The translations under genes and the position numbers were made by a program. From Sphingomonas vulcanisoli (GTDB taxonomy: Bacteria > Pseudomonadota > Alphaproteobacteria > Sphingomonadales > Sphingomonadaceae), in NCBI RefSeq assembly GCF_011761305.1, contig NZ_JAAOZC010000010.1:49961-113960 (forward strand): a DNA stretch of 64,000 nt, written 5' to 3'. Below the pieces are notes generated by a model. It was not told the DNA's origin and made no database searches. It saw only the letters and a program-made list of their open reading frames with translations. Positions 55,012 through 63,845 of the stretch are shown here, piece after piece. Each line of letters opens with the position of its first letter. Position 1 is the stretch's first letter.

Positions 55012-55680
55012 ATGTCGCGGCTGCACTCTATTCAGGCTCCGATCGCGCAGATCGCGGACCATTTCGGCATCCCGTTAACCCGGGCGCTCGAGGCGCTCGA
55101 GGTGCCCGGCGAGATTACCGAAGGCCTGACCGGCCTGGTGGTCATCGAGAAAAATGGCCAGCGATTGCTCAAAGCGCTCGACTGGGGCTTTCCGCGCCAG
55201 ACGCGCGAACGGCGGCTGGCAGGCGACCCGCCCGAACGTCTCGGGCTGGTCGCCAATCTCACGAGTCCCATGTGGGACACGATGGTCGTCGATCCGCGCT
55301 ATCGCTGCCTGATCGTGCTGACCCATTTCGCCAACCCCGATGGTGAGGCCGGGGCCATGACGCGTACATGGTTCTCGGTAACCGATCAGCCGATCATGGC
55401 CTGGGCCGGCTTTTGCCGGAACACGCCGGAATTCGGCCCGGTCTATGCCGGCATGACGATGGCCGCCAACGACGTCATCCCGCCAACCAACGACCGGATG
55501 CCGGTCCTGATCGAGCCGCACGAATATGACCGCTGGCTGCATGGCTCGATCAAGGACGTGATCTGGTTTCAGCATCGCCCGCCGTTCGCTGGTGACCGAA
55601 TGACGGTCGAGCGAACCGACGATCTGTGGCGAAGCGGGGTTGGACCGCCTGGATCGGCGCCGCAGCTCGCTCTACTTTGA
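55012..55680 (+). CDS. SRAP-like protein lacking catalytic residues
   Basis: The 222-aa protein aligns along its length with the SRAP protein at 57825 but starts MSRLH instead of MCNLY, so the nucleophilic Cys2 is gone. The catalytic Glu region GFAEAEG is HFANPDG, and the His of VHDRMPV is TNDRMPV. Fold residues (PMW, TRTWF, DRMPV, EYDRWL) persist. SRAP enzymes cross-link to abasic sites in single-stranded DNA; this one would be able only to bind. ATG 55012 is forced, because upstream codons lie in the LexA box. Confidence 0.85.
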   Translation: MSRLHSIQAPIAQIADHFGIPLTRALEALEVPGEITEGLTGLVVIEKNGQRLLKALDWGFPRQTRERRLAGDPPERLGLVANLTSPMWDTMVVDPRYRCLIVLTHFANPDGEAGAMTRTWFSVTDQPIMAWAGFCRNTPEFGPVYAGMTMAANDVIPPTNDRMPVLIEPHEYDRWLHGSIKDVIWFQHRPPFAGDRMTVERTDDLWRSGVGPPGSAPQLALL

Positions 55681-55728
55681 AGGCATGACGGACCGGAGGT
55701 CCGGAGGCCCCGCAGGAAAGGACCGACA

Positions 55729-56001
55729 ATGGCAACGCTCATGTTTTTCGCCGGTCCTGCGATCGGAATCCTGATCGGGCTCGCGCTGATCGCCTATCCA
55801 TCGCGAGCGGCCTTCTACCGGCGTAATCACGCGGGACTCGAGGTCTTTCGATCCTATGGCCATTCGATCCTGACCCGATGGATCGAGGGCGGCACGAAGC
55901 TGCTCGGCCTGCTGATTGTCGTCTTGTGCGTGTTTCACGTCCTGAACCCGACACCGCCCGGTCGATCACCAACTATGGAAACGAAAACGGGCGGTCGCTA
56001 A
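55729..56001 (+). CDS. Small membrane protein (90 aa)
   Basis: It has two hydrophobic helices (GPAIGILIGLALIAYP and GGTKLLGLLIVVLCVFHVL) separated by a basic loop. It begins 48 bases after the SRAP-like gene, so it may be in the same SOS transcript. The family is unknown. Confidence 0.65.
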   Translation: MATLMFFAGPAIGILIGLALIAYPSRAAFYRRNHAGLEVFRSYGHSILTRWIEGGTKLLGLLIVVLCVFHVLNPTPPGRSPTMETKTGGR

Positions 56002-56053
56002 TAGACTCTGGCCATCTTGCGGCTCGCAAGAACAGCGTCTCCATCGAAACCAA

Positions 56054-57265
56054 TTACTTACCCAAAAGAACTCCGGTCGGGCGCTTGCTGCCCGATAAAC
56101 GGTATGTCACTTCGTTCATGATTGATAGATTGACGACAGTTCCTCCGGGGCCATTCCACTCACCTTCACATGAGGAATAATCGCGCGATCCGAAGCATTG
56201 GGAAGCAACAGGCGACCCGTAGGTTGCGGTGAGCTCTCGCAACAGGTCGCGAGCCGAACGTGAAGTACTGTAATTGACCTGCACGGCCGTTACCAAATGG
56301 TTCGGATCGGTTTCCACGTTGACCGTATGGCCCTCCTGGTCCTTGAGCGGAGGATAACTGCCCTCAGAAAGGGAAGGCTCCACGGCCTTCAACTGGTAAC
56401 GATTCATGCCTGCGCGCACTTGATGCCACAGCAATGGACCATCGGCAGTCTCGCTCTGTGTCCACTCTTTAATAACTTCGTGAGTTGATCTTCGGACGAA
56501 AGCGATCCGGCTGACTTTCACTCCGATGAAGCACCGCTCGTCAAAACTATCAACGGGAAGCGAAATCGTCGCTGAACCCCCACTGATCTCGCATCCAACG
56601 ATCTTATCTGTATCACCAAGCTTGGTATAAGTACCCTCTACGACAACATCGGCATCGAGCGCGATGGTCTTGGCTGCGGCAGGTTCAAGCGGCAGGCGTA
56701 CCCAATAGCTCGTACCCTCCAGCATCGTTAGACCGCGGTCGAACGAAGATGGTGAAAGCATCATGGCTGGCTGCGTAACAAGAGCGAGCGCATTCGACTT
56801 GCCGCTGAAACTCGTAACCTCGGTAGTTGCGCCATAGGCGTTCTGGCCGACGTATCGCCCAGTCATCTTGTGACTCTCTTGGACAAGGATCGAGTGCATC
56901 ATGTTGAGTCCGAGCTTACCGCGTGCGACGGGCGCTCGGACGTATCCGGTCTCAAGATCTAAGGTCAGAACGCCATTCTCATAAGTGTATTTCGGGCGAC
57001 CCGCCCCGGGATATTGTTCGGCAGGTAGCGCAAACGAGAATGGCTTTCCGACAATGGCAGGATCGACCGCAGAAGCAGCGAATTGGTCGGTTTGATGCTC
57101 GTCACTCCGGGCTGCAGCCATAGCGCGATCAAAATCGGATAGAGGGATGGGTGGTGTCTTCATCACCGGAGGATGACGGAGCGGGTTGTGGGGTGGCACT
57201 GCCATCGCTTCGGACCCAGCAAACGACAAAACCAGCACCCAGACCTTGATCACTTTCGCCCCCAT
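56054..57265 (-). CDS. Large exported protein of unknown function (403 aa)
   Basis: It has a signal peptide (VIKVWVLVLSFAGSEAMA) and a beta-rich body with repeated DADVVVEGTYTKLGDTD-like segments and three Cys near CFGSRDYSSCEGEW. Base composition is visibly less GC-rich than its neighbours, which suggests later acquisition. No domain was recognised. Confidence 0.65.
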   Translation of the reverse strand: MGAKVIKVWVLVLSFAGSEAMAVPPHNPLRHPPVMKTPPIPLSDFDRAMAAARSDEHQTDQFAASAVDPAIVGKPFSFALPAEQYPGAGRPKYTYENGVLTLDLETGYVRAPVARGKLGLNMMHSILVQESHKMTGRYVGQNAYGATTEVTSFSGKSNALALVTQPAMMLSPSSFDRGLTMLEGTSYWVRLPLEPAAAKTIALDADVVVEGTYTKLGDTDKIVGCEISGGSATISLPVDSFDERCFIGVKVSRIAFVRRSTHEVIKEWTQSETADGPLLWHQVRAGMNRYQLKAVEPSLSEGSYPPLKDQEGHTVNVETDPNHLVTAVQVNYSTSRSARDLLRELTATYGSPVASQCFGSRDYSSCEGEWNGPGGTVVNLSIMNEVTYRLSGSKRPTGVLLGK

Positions 57266-57400
57266 GTTCTTGACGCGATGTTTACCGAGGAAATGTGAGG
57301 GTCGGCAACGCTTCCCTGCTTTCGAGCCTTAGGGACATTACCAAGTGTTGTAGCAAATCCGGGCACGTAATTCCGATCCGACGAGATCGGAGATGCGAAG

Positions 57401-57757
57401 ATGGGCACCATGCGCATGTTGCTGGCAATCGCTGTCGCAACCGCAGCCATGCTTGCCCCCGTCCGGTCGCTGGCGGCGGAGGTGCCGTGGAGCTGGACGC
57501 CGGAATGGCGAGAAATCTACGACGCTCTCAATCCGCTGACCGACTCGATGCTCCGGCATGATCGGGTCGGGACTTCGCGGCCTTGGAAGACGCCGTGCGG
57601 GATCAACGGTCGGATCATCCTCGAAAGCGGCGGCGATCGTGCCGGGTCTCGCGTCGCGGTCATTGGCGTCTCGAGCAGCGCGGACCGCAGTGGCCGTCAC
57701 GTCAATCACTTCCGCTATCGCAAGATTCGCGGGCGAGGATGGGTGCTGATCTGCTGA
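57401..57757 (+). CDS. Small exported basic protein (118 aa)
   Basis: A signal peptide (MLLAIAVATAAMLAPVRSLA) is followed by a tryptophan-rich start (VPWSWTPEWREIYDALNP) and a basic C-terminal half ending in Cys. ATG 57401 or 57413 may be the start. Function unknown. Confidence 0.5.
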   Translation: MGTMRMLLAIAVATAAMLAPVRSLAAEVPWSWTPEWREIYDALNPLTDSMLRHDRVGTSRPWKTPCGINGRIILESGGDRAGSRVAVIGVSSSADRSGRHVNHFRYRKIRGRGWVLIC

Positions 57758-57824
57758 GCGGCGTTATCCGACGAGAGGATCCGCTGCCTATGGCACGGAG
57801 CGCCGTCCATGATAGGATCGCTCC

Positions 57825-58469
57825 ATGTGCAATCTCTACACCGAGCGGCTCGGACCGGCCGAGATCGCCGCGCATTTCGGCGTCGAAAATCCGATGGCCT
57901 CCAACGTCGGCGGCGAGGTCTATCCCGGCACGCAAGGCCTCGTGGTGCGCGAGGCCGAGGGCCGGCGCGTGATCGAGGCCATGACGTGGGGATTTCCGCT
58001 CAAGACGATGGCTCCGACCGCCAAGCCGAAGCCGGTCAACAACATTCGCGAATTGAGCAAGCCGATGTGGAAGGGAATCGCCGCCAAGCCGCAGTGGCGC
58101 TGCCTGATCCCGCTCACCGGTTTCGCCGAAGCCGAGGGGCCGAAGGGCGCCAAGACGCGGACCTGGTTCCATGTGAAGGACCAGCCTATCTTCGCCTGGG
58201 CCGGGCTCTGGCGGTTCGACACGCAATATGAGTGGGGTGCGGTCTATTCAGGCGTTATGACCGATTGCAACGACGCCATTCGGCCCGTTCACGACCGTAT
58301 GCCGGTTCTGCTTCATCCCGAAGAGTATGACGCCTGGCTCAACGGCAGCTTTGACGACGTGCTGGCCTTCCAGAATCGCTGCTTCCCCGACGCGCTGATC
58401 GAGATGGTCCGGACCGACGAATATTGGGACAAGCGCAAGGGGCGGGTTTCCGCGCCGACATTGGTTTGA
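57825..58469 (+). CDS. SRAP/HMCES family abasic-site protein (YedK type)
   Basis: The 214-aa protein keeps the catalytic set: Cys2 in MCNLY, Asn in PVNNIRE, Glu in GFAEAEG and His in VHDRMPVLL. SRAP proteins form a thiazolidine link to abasic sites in single-stranded DNA and protect them. No LexA box was seen immediately upstream. Confidence 0.92.
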   Translation: MCNLYTERLGPAEIAAHFGVENPMASNVGGEVYPGTQGLVVREAEGRRVIEAMTWGFPLKTMAPTAKPKPVNNIRELSKPMWKGIAAKPQWRCLIPLTGFAEAEGPKGAKTRTWFHVKDQPIFAWAGLWRFDTQYEWGAVYSGVMTDCNDAIRPVHDRMPVLLHPEEYDAWLNGSFDDVLAFQNRCFPDALIEMVRTDEYWDKRKGRVSAPTLV

Positions 58470-58486
58470 CCCGAACCGGACGTTCG

Positions 58487-59218
58487 TTACCCGGCCACAG
58501 CGCCGAATAAGTGGCCGAGCGTCGTCGTCGCGAGCAAAGCGATCGCGCCGAGACAGACCACGCGAACAATCCCGCGTGCGACCGACGCGCCGCCGGTCGC
58601 GGCGCCCAGCGCGCCCAGCAGCGCCAGGGCGAAGAGGGTGATCGCCACCACGGCCGGCACTACCATCGGGGTATCGGCCGCGACCGCTGTGAGGAGCGGC
58701 AGGATCGCGCCGGCCGCGAACCCGGCGGCGGAAGTCGCGGCGGCGCGCAGTGGCTGGGCTGCGGTCGCATCGGCCAGGCCCAGCTCGTCCTGTGCGTGCG
58801 CCGCCAGAGCATCATGGTCCATCAGCTCACCGGCAACGAGGCGCGCTGTCGCAGGGGAGACGCCGCGTCGCTCGTAGATCGCTTCCAGTTCACGGCGCTC
58901 CGAAGCCGGATCCTTTTCGAGCTCTGCCGCTTCCTTGGCCAGCTCAGCCGCTTCGAGATCGGCTTGCGATGAGACCGAGACATATTCGCCGACGGCCATC
59001 GACAAGGCGCCGGCGATCAGGGCCGCGCTGCCCGTGAGAAGGATGGAGGAATGGCTGACGCCGGCGCCAGCGACCCCGACGATCAGGCTCGCGGTTGAAA
59101 GTGCGCCGTCATTGGCCCCGAGAACACTCGCACGCAGCCACCCGATTCGATCGATCGAATGATTCTCGCGGTGCCGCCGAGGCCGACGGTGCCGAAATAC
59201 GCTGTCCTCCATCAACAT
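58487..59218 (-). CDS. VIT1/CCC1 family transporter
   Basis: The 243-aa membrane protein has the family start GWLRASVLGANDGALSTASL, the ALSMAVGEYVSVSSQADLE motif and a cytoplasmic acidic loop (ELEKDPASERRELEAIYE). The family moves Fe2+ or Mn2+, so it may deal with iron alongside heme synthesis. Confidence 0.9.
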   Translation of the reverse strand: MLMEDSVFRHRRPRRHRENHSIDRIGWLRASVLGANDGALSTASLIVGVAGAGVSHSSILLTGSAALIAGALSMAVGEYVSVSSQADLEAAELAKEAAELEKDPASERRELEAIYERRGVSPATARLVAGELMDHDALAAHAQDELGLADATAAQPLRAAATSAAGFAAGAILPLLTAVAADTPMVVPAVVAITLFALALLGALGAATGGASVARGIVRVVCLGAIALLATTTLGHLFGAVAG

Positions 59219-59256
59219 CTCTGCCTGCCTATTCGGACGCTATCGGACCTAAATGC

Positions 59257-59736
59257 TCAAAGCAGCCCGTGGCTGCCAGCGACCGCGCCGGCGATCGTGA
59301 TCAATGCCGCCGTCAGCGCCAGGCGGTGCGCCTTTTCGAGCTGGCCAAAGGCCTTCTCGCGCGGCCATTGGGCCGGGTGGGCGCGGTGCGCGATCGGCTC
59401 GATGACATAGAGCATCGCGGCAAACGCCAGCCAAAGCAGGACCATCGCGTCCAACCACCAGAAGCGCGGCTCGACAAGCAGCGGCCAGAGATGGCCGCGC
59501 CATAGCATCCACGCTCCGCTTGCCCCGGCCAGTGTCACCCAGATCCTCGCCAGGAGCGAAAAAGGCCCCTCGAACGTCCGAAACGTCGCCAGCCGGTCGT
59601 TGGGTGGATAGCGCCTTCTGATCACGGGCATGATCACCATCGTGACAAACGCGACGCCGCCGATCCACATGACGACTGCGAGGACATGGGCCACCCGCGC
59701 AATCTCGAAATCGTTGATGGCCACCTCAGGCGGCAA
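59257..59736 (-). CDS. Four-helix membrane protein, CopD-like
   Basis: The 159-aa protein has four membrane helices with [20 protein letters not shown] and [20 protein letters not shown], reminiscent of CopD or HemJ-type membrane proteins with paired His. The TTG at 59736 overlaps the hemA stop, and a GTG at 59724 is an alternative. Coupling to hemA hints at a heme-linked role, but this is inference. Confidence 0.65.
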   Translation of the reverse strand: MPPEVAINDFEIARVAHVLAVVMWIGGVAFVTMVIMPVIRRRYPPNDRLATFRTFEGPFSLLARIWVTLAGASGAWMLWRGHLWPLLVEPRFWWLDAMVLLWLAFAAMLYVIEPIAHRAHPAQWPREKAFGQLEKAHRLALTAALITIAGAVAGSHGLL

Positions 59737-60940
59737 GCCGCAGCGGCGCGCGTCCCAACACCTCGCTCACCGCAGCCACCAACGTGTCGATCATCGCGGC
59801 GTCATGGGTTGGCCCCGGCGTGAAGCGGAGCCGCTCCGTGCCTCGGGGGACGGTCGGAAAATTGATCGGCTGGACGTAAAGCCCATAGTCCTGGAGCAAT
59901 GCGTCGCTGACCGCCTTGGCGGTGATCGCATCGCCGATCAGGAGCGGGACGATATGCGTGGTCGATGACATCACTGGCAGATCGGCCGCCGCGAATTTGG
60001 CCTTGAGGTCGGCTGCGGCCTGCTGCTGACACTCCCGCTCGATCGACGAACCCTTGAGGTGGCGAACGCTGGCGAGCGCGCCGGCCGCCAGCACCGGTGA
60101 GAGCGATGTCGTGAAGATGAAGCCTGGTGCGTAAGAGCGGATGACGTCGGTGATGAGCCGGTCGGCCGCGATATAGCCTCCCATGACGCCAATCGCCTTG
60201 GCGAGCGTACCTTCGATGATCGTCAGCCGGTCGGCGACGCCGTCGCGCTCGGAAATGCCGCCGCCGCGCTCGCCATACATGCCAACCGCATGGACCTCGT
60301 CGAGATAGGTGAGAGCGCCAAACCGGTCGGCCAGATCACAGATCGCGGCGATCGGGGCGACATCGCCCTCCATCGAATAGACGCTCTCGAAGGCGATGAG
60401 CTTGGGCGCGGCAGGATCGGCGGCTGCCAGCAATTCCTCGAGATGTGCCATGTCATTGTGCCGGAAGATCCGTCGCTCACAACCGGCGTTGCGGATGCCG
60501 GCGATCATCGACGCATGGTTTAACTCGTCGGAGAAGATGATGCAGCCGGGAAGCAGCTTGCCAAGCGTCGCCAGCGTCGCCTCGTTGGAGACATAGCCCG
60601 AGGTGAATAGAAGGGCGCTCTCCTTGCCGTGCAGATCGGCAAGCTCGGCCTCCAAGGCGACATGATAATGGGTGTTGCCGCCGATGTTCCTCGTGCCACC
60701 AGAGCCCGCTCCGACATCGTGCAGCGCCTCCTCCATCGCCGCGATGACAGCGGGATGCTGGCCCATCGCGAGATAGTCGTTCGAGCACCAGACCGTGACT
60801 GGCCGGGACAAGGCGCGCTGACCAAAACAGCGCGCGTTGGGATAGTTCCCCTTGTTGCGCAGGATGTCGATGAAGACGCGGTAGCGCCCCTCGTCGTGTA
60901 GCCGCTCGATCGCCGCGCCGAACGTCGCCATATAGTCCAT
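59726..60940 (-). CDS. hemA: 5-aminolevulinate synthase
   Basis: The 404-aa PLP enzyme (415 aa if started at 60973) condenses glycine and succinyl-CoA. It shows [47 protein letters not shown] and the Schiff-base Lys in [17 protein letters not shown] 60940 (MDYMATF) agrees with the usual N-terminus. It is the first step of heme synthesis for the oxidase encoded at 25984. Confidence 0.95.
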   Translation of the reverse strand: MDYMATFGAAIERLHDEGRYRVFIDILRNKGNYPNARCFGQRALSRPVTVWCSNDYLAMGQHPAVIAAMEEALHDVGAGSGGTRNIGGNTHYHVALEAELADLHGKESALLFTSGYVSNEATLATLGKLLPGCIIFSDELNHASMIAGIRNAGCERRIFRHNDMAHLEELLAAADPAAPKLIAFESVYSMEGDVAPIAAICDLADRFGALTYLDEVHAVGMYGERGGGISERDGVADRLTIIEGTLAKAIGVMGGYIAADRLITDVIRSYAPGFIFTTSLSPVLAAGALASVRHLKGSSIERECQQQAAADLKAKFAAADLPVMSSTTHIVPLLIGDAITAKAVSDALLQDYGLYVQPINFPTVPRGTERLRFTPGPTHDAAMIDTLVAAVSEVLGRAPLRLAA

Positions 60941-61098
60941 CGCCACCCCATCTCTGGCTCGCAGATCGTCCATCGTCGGGGGTTATGCGCGGCCGCCAAC
61001 GGCGGCGATGTGCGTAGTTTTACGAAGGAGGGGAGGGTATGCGCATCGGTAACACCACGTATTGAGCGACTCCGGCGGCCCATGTTGCCTTGGCCGGC

Positions 61099-61521
61099 AT
61101 GGAATTGTCGCAGAAAACCGACGACGCGCTTCGCGTCCTGCTTCATCTCGGCGAGCGGCCCGATCACGCCTGCACGATCTGGGAGATCTCGCGCGCCCAT
61201 GACATCTCGCATCTGCGGCTGACCGCCGTCGTCGCAGATCTCGTGCGCGCGGACATTCTGCACCAGGCGCAGGATCGCAGCGGCAGCGTCCACCTGGTCA
61301 AGGCACCCGACGACATCGTGCTGAGTGACATCGTTCGGCTGTCGGAAACCGGGCTCGAACGGTCGGACTGCACGCGCTGCCGGATCCGCAGCGACTGTGT
61401 GCTGCGCGCGGCGCTGGCCGGCGCGCGCCAGGCGTTCCTCGACGCGCTGTCCACGATCTCGCTGCACGACGTCCTTCTCAGCGATCAAGGCGACCCGCCC
61501 TGCTTTCATCGGACGGGCTGA
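61099..61521 (+). CDS. Rrf2 family regulator with Fe-S type cysteines
   Basis: The 140-aa winged-helix protein has MELSQKTDDALRVLLHLGER, IWEISRAHDISHLRLTAVVA (HTH) and CTRCRIRSDC, the three-Cys pattern that binds a cluster in NsrR/IscR/RirA relatives. It diverges from hemA, with a CGTAG-type sequence (61013) between them. It may respond to NO, iron or redox state. Confidence 0.85.
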   Translation: MELSQKTDDALRVLLHLGERPDHACTIWEISRAHDISHLRLTAVVADLVRADILHQAQDRSGSVHLVKAPDDIVLSDIVRLSETGLERSDCTRCRIRSDCVLRAALAGARQAFLDALSTISLHDVLLSDQGDPPCFHRTG

Positions 61522-61546
61522 GCTGGGCGATGACGCGGCAGCCTGT

Positions 61547-61562
61547 CCGTAGAAATCCCAAT
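61547..61562 (+). promoter_or_regulatory. FixJ-like site upstream of a 22-aa membrane protein
   Basis: CCGTAGAAATCCCAAT ends 50 bases before the ATG at 61612. Confidence 0.5.
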
Positions 61563-61595
61563 GGGCGCAGAATCGGATCGGTGGGACGATCACCG

Positions 61596-62000
61596 TCACA
61601 TGGAGGCTGCGATGATCCTGGGCGCCATATTCGGACTGTTGGTATTGGCCGTGCTGATCCGGTTTGCCGCTGGCAGCTGATCGGACCCTGACCGCTGCCG
61701 GCTCGCGAACGCTTGGGTCAGCTCGGCCCAGCCGTCGATCGCGAAGAGAGCGGTCATGCGATAGGCAACACCGATGCGGCGCGGCGCGGTTGCACGGCGG
61801 CGCAGGATAGCCCGTGCGAGCCTGCGGGCATCCTCTTCATCAGCGGCAACCGTGCTGAGAGCACGGCCGCGCGTGCCGATCCGACCGAAAGAGAGTTGGA
61901 CGAGCCAGTCGCCGAGCAGGTCGCGTTCGACCACAAGGCTATATTGCCGGTGGCAGTTTCGCGCCGGATCGCTCGCCTGCAGTCGGATGCTGAACACCAT
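61596..62000 (-). CDS. WGR domain protein
   Basis: The 134-aa protein is built on a WGR domain: NCHRQYSLVVERDLLGDWLV then QLSFGRIGTRGRAL. WGR domains bind nucleic acid ends in PARP-type proteins. Here it stands alone. The C-terminal 35 or so residues are antisense to the 22-aa gene. Confidence 0.82.
   Translation of the reverse strand: MVFSIRLQASDPARNCHRQYSLVVERDLLGDWLVQLSFGRIGTRGRALSTVAADEEDARRLARAILRRRATAPRRIGVAYRMTALFAIDGWAELTQAFASRQRSGSDQLPAANRISTANTNSPNMAPRIIAASM
61612..61680 (+). CDS. Very small membrane protein (22 aa)
   Basis: It begins MILGAIFGLLVLAVLIRFAA, a single hydrophobic helix with one Arg. TGGAGG lies 5 bases before the ATG, and a FixJ-like site lies 50 bases upstream. It overlaps the 3' end of the WGR gene on the other strand. 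Its size and context recall small helix subunits of respiratory complexes, but this is speculation. Confidence 0.55.
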   Translation: MILGAIFGLLVLAVLIRFAAGS

Positions 62001-62103
62001 GGCCGATGGGTAGCGGGGGGCGATTCCATCGGTCTAACGACTTGTCTGAATCACCCAGGCCGGGTGATCGACCGGCTGAATCAATCCGGCACGACAAGGC
62101 CTT

Positions 62104-62574
62104 TCACCGAACGAGCATGCTGGTCAGCTTCAGCGCCGCAATCTCGGCATCGAGCCAATTCTCGATCGCCGCGCGAAGCGCTGGCTTCATGGTGACGAAA
62201 GAGCGACGCCCATCCAGTTCATCGGGCTCGCGGCCGACATATCCGTCCTCGACGAGCATCTCGACGTAGCGAACCGCCGTCGTCGGGGCGACGCCACTCG
62301 CCAGGCACAGACCCGATGCGTCGACCTTCCGGCTCTCGATCGTCGCTACATAGAGATCGAGGATCATGTCCCAGCTGGCCTCTCCGAAGCGGATCCCAGG
62401 CAGAAATTTCTCGCGGCGGCGGCGACCGCTGATGACATGCTTTGCCAATGTCAGTCGCTCGGTCTCGCGCGCTTGTCCGTTCTCCTGCGCCTCGCTCACC
62501 AGACGCTCGACGATCTCGATCGGAAGCGAGATGCTGACCGGAATCAGCTCGGGCTCATCATCCTGTTTCGCCAT
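62104..62574 (-). CDS. MarR-like winged-helix protein
   Basis: The 156-aa protein has a C-terminal winged helix (SGLCLASGVAPTTAVRYVEM then LVEDGYVGREPDELDGRRSF) resembling MarR-type phage or plasmid regulators. An N-terminal helix carries VSISLPIEIVERLVSEAQ. It overlaps the next gene by 31 bases. Confidence 0.75.
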   Translation of the reverse strand: MAKQDDEPELIPVSISLPIEIVERLVSEAQENGQARETERLTLAKHVISGRRRREKFLPGIRFGEASWDMILDLYVATIESRKVDASGLCLASGVAPTTAVRYVEMLVEDGYVGREPDELDGRRSFVTMKPALRAAIENWLDAEIAALKLTSMLVR

Positions 62575-63011
62575 GACGGGTCAGTCCCGCCCGCTCGGCG
62601 GGATGCACGGTAGGTCCAGGTGCCGAGCGTCATCGCGCCGAGCGCGAGATAGGCATAGACCCCGAGCCCGGTATGAAAGGCGAAGAGCGGGACATGCGGC
62701 AAAAGCGCCGCGGTCACGCTCAGCACGACATCGGCGAGCGCGAACCCGAAAGCCCAGACCGGCCAGAAGCGCGTGCTGCGCACGGCCAGCCAGAAGAAGC
62801 CGACGAGTACCAGCAGATCGATGGCGAAGATGACGGCATTCGCCGGCGCGAAGAAGCGTGGATCGAGGAGCCGCAGCGCCGTGGTCGCGACCGACGCCGC
62901 GACGTTGAGCGCCGACCCGACTTTTTCCGGCCCGCCACCCCAGACGAAGGCGAACAGGCACGTGCCCGCCAGGAAGAGATCGAACATCAGGGCAAGCGAT
63001 ACGTGGCTCAT
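62544..63011 (-). CDS. Polytopic membrane protein (155 aa), unknown
   Basis: Four to five hydrophobic helices (for example AVIFAIDLLVLVGFFWLAV and FHTGLGVYAYLALGAMTLG). No family was recognised. It overlaps the MarR-like gene and may be its target or partner. Confidence 0.6.
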   Translation of the reverse strand: MSHVSLALMFDLFLAGTCLFAFVWGGGPEKVGSALNVAASVATTALRLLDPRFFAPANAVIFAIDLLVLVGFFWLAVRSTRFWPVWAFGFALADVVLSVTAALLPHVPLFAFHTGLGVYAYLALGAMTLGTWTYRASRRAGGTDPSWRNRMMSPS

Positions 63012-63042
63012 GGCGTGCGCGGGCCATCGGGCGCGACCGCGA

Positions 63043-63390
63043 TCATGCCTGCACCGGCTCTGGCGAGCGGATATCTTCCCGTTCGATACCGGGCTTGGGT
63101 GCGCCTTCGCCCCAGTCGACGACGGTCAGCCCCAGCGCCTTGCCGGCGCGCTCGACCGAGCCATGCGCGCGCACCACAAGATGCTGCTGGCTTTCCACCA
63201 GCGTCACGAGCGCATCGACCGTGGCTTTGACGGTCTTCTGCGCAAACGCCGGAGACAGGCCTTGGGACTCGGCGACATCGAGCGTCGTCACCAGGAATTG
63301 CGCCGTATCGCGCGTCGCCGTGCTGATTGAGCGCTCCGCGCGGCGCAGATCGGATGCCACCAAGCGGCTCGAGATTGAAAGATCGGTCAT
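63043..63390 (-). CDS. Phasin-like helical protein (115 aa)
   Basis: An amphipathic helical protein (LVASDLRRAERSISTATRDT, then VKATVDALVTLVESQQHLVV) resembling short phasins. ATG 63390 is used; the upstream frame overlaps its neighbour. Low certainty of the family. Confidence 0.55.
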   Translation of the reverse strand: MTDLSISSRLVASDLRRAERSISTATRDTAQFLVTTLDVAESQGLSPAFAQKTVKATVDALVTLVESQQHLVVRAHGSVERAGKALGLTVVDWGEGAPKPGIEREDIRSPEPVQA

Positions 63391-63419
63391 GAGGCCCTCC
63401 TCTGCGACGCATGGCGCCG

Positions 63420-63845
63420 CTACCTGAGATGAGTGCCGGACAGGAGCATCAGCGCTACGATCAGCATGGCAGCGACGGTGATGGCGATAGGGGCGGCGAT
63501 CGCGATGATCACACCCCACGCCAAGACCTGCTTCCACGAGAGAAGGTTGAGCGGATGCGCCCTGGTCGGCAGCGGCAGGGGAAGCGGCCAGAAAGCCGGT
63601 CGGGAAGGGGCAATGCTTGCAGGGTAGAGCCCTTCTACCCCTGCTTCATGCTCGGCGAATAGCCGCGCGGCCTCGTGTCGGCTGGTCGCGCCGATCAGAT
63701 CCTTGGCGAGCAGGAGCTGCTTGTCGACCGCCCGGGCGCTGACGCCCTCGATATAGGCGATCTCGTGCGACCGGCGGTGCTGGAAGACGTGTCGAAGATA
63801 AGACCTTTGACGCTCACTCAACCCCGAAAAACGTCCACCTCCCAT
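63420..63845 (-). CDS. HTH protein with C-terminal membrane segment (141 aa)
   Basis: The N-terminal sigma-like or LuxR-like HTH (LSERQRSYLRHVFQHRRSHE then IAYIEGVSARAVDKQL) is followed by a linker and one membrane helix (VLAWGVIIAIAAPIAITVAA). ATG 63845 has GAGGAG upstream. It may be a membrane-tethered regulator. The 155 bases to the right edge hold no gene I can support. Confidence 0.7.
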   Translation of the reverse strand: MGGGRFSGLSERQRSYLRHVFQHRRSHEIAYIEGVSARAVDKQLLLAKDLIGATSRHEAARLFAEHEAGVEGLYPASIAPSRPAFWPLPLPLPTRAHPLNLLSWKQVLAWGVIIAIAAPIAITVAAMLIVALMLLSGTHLR

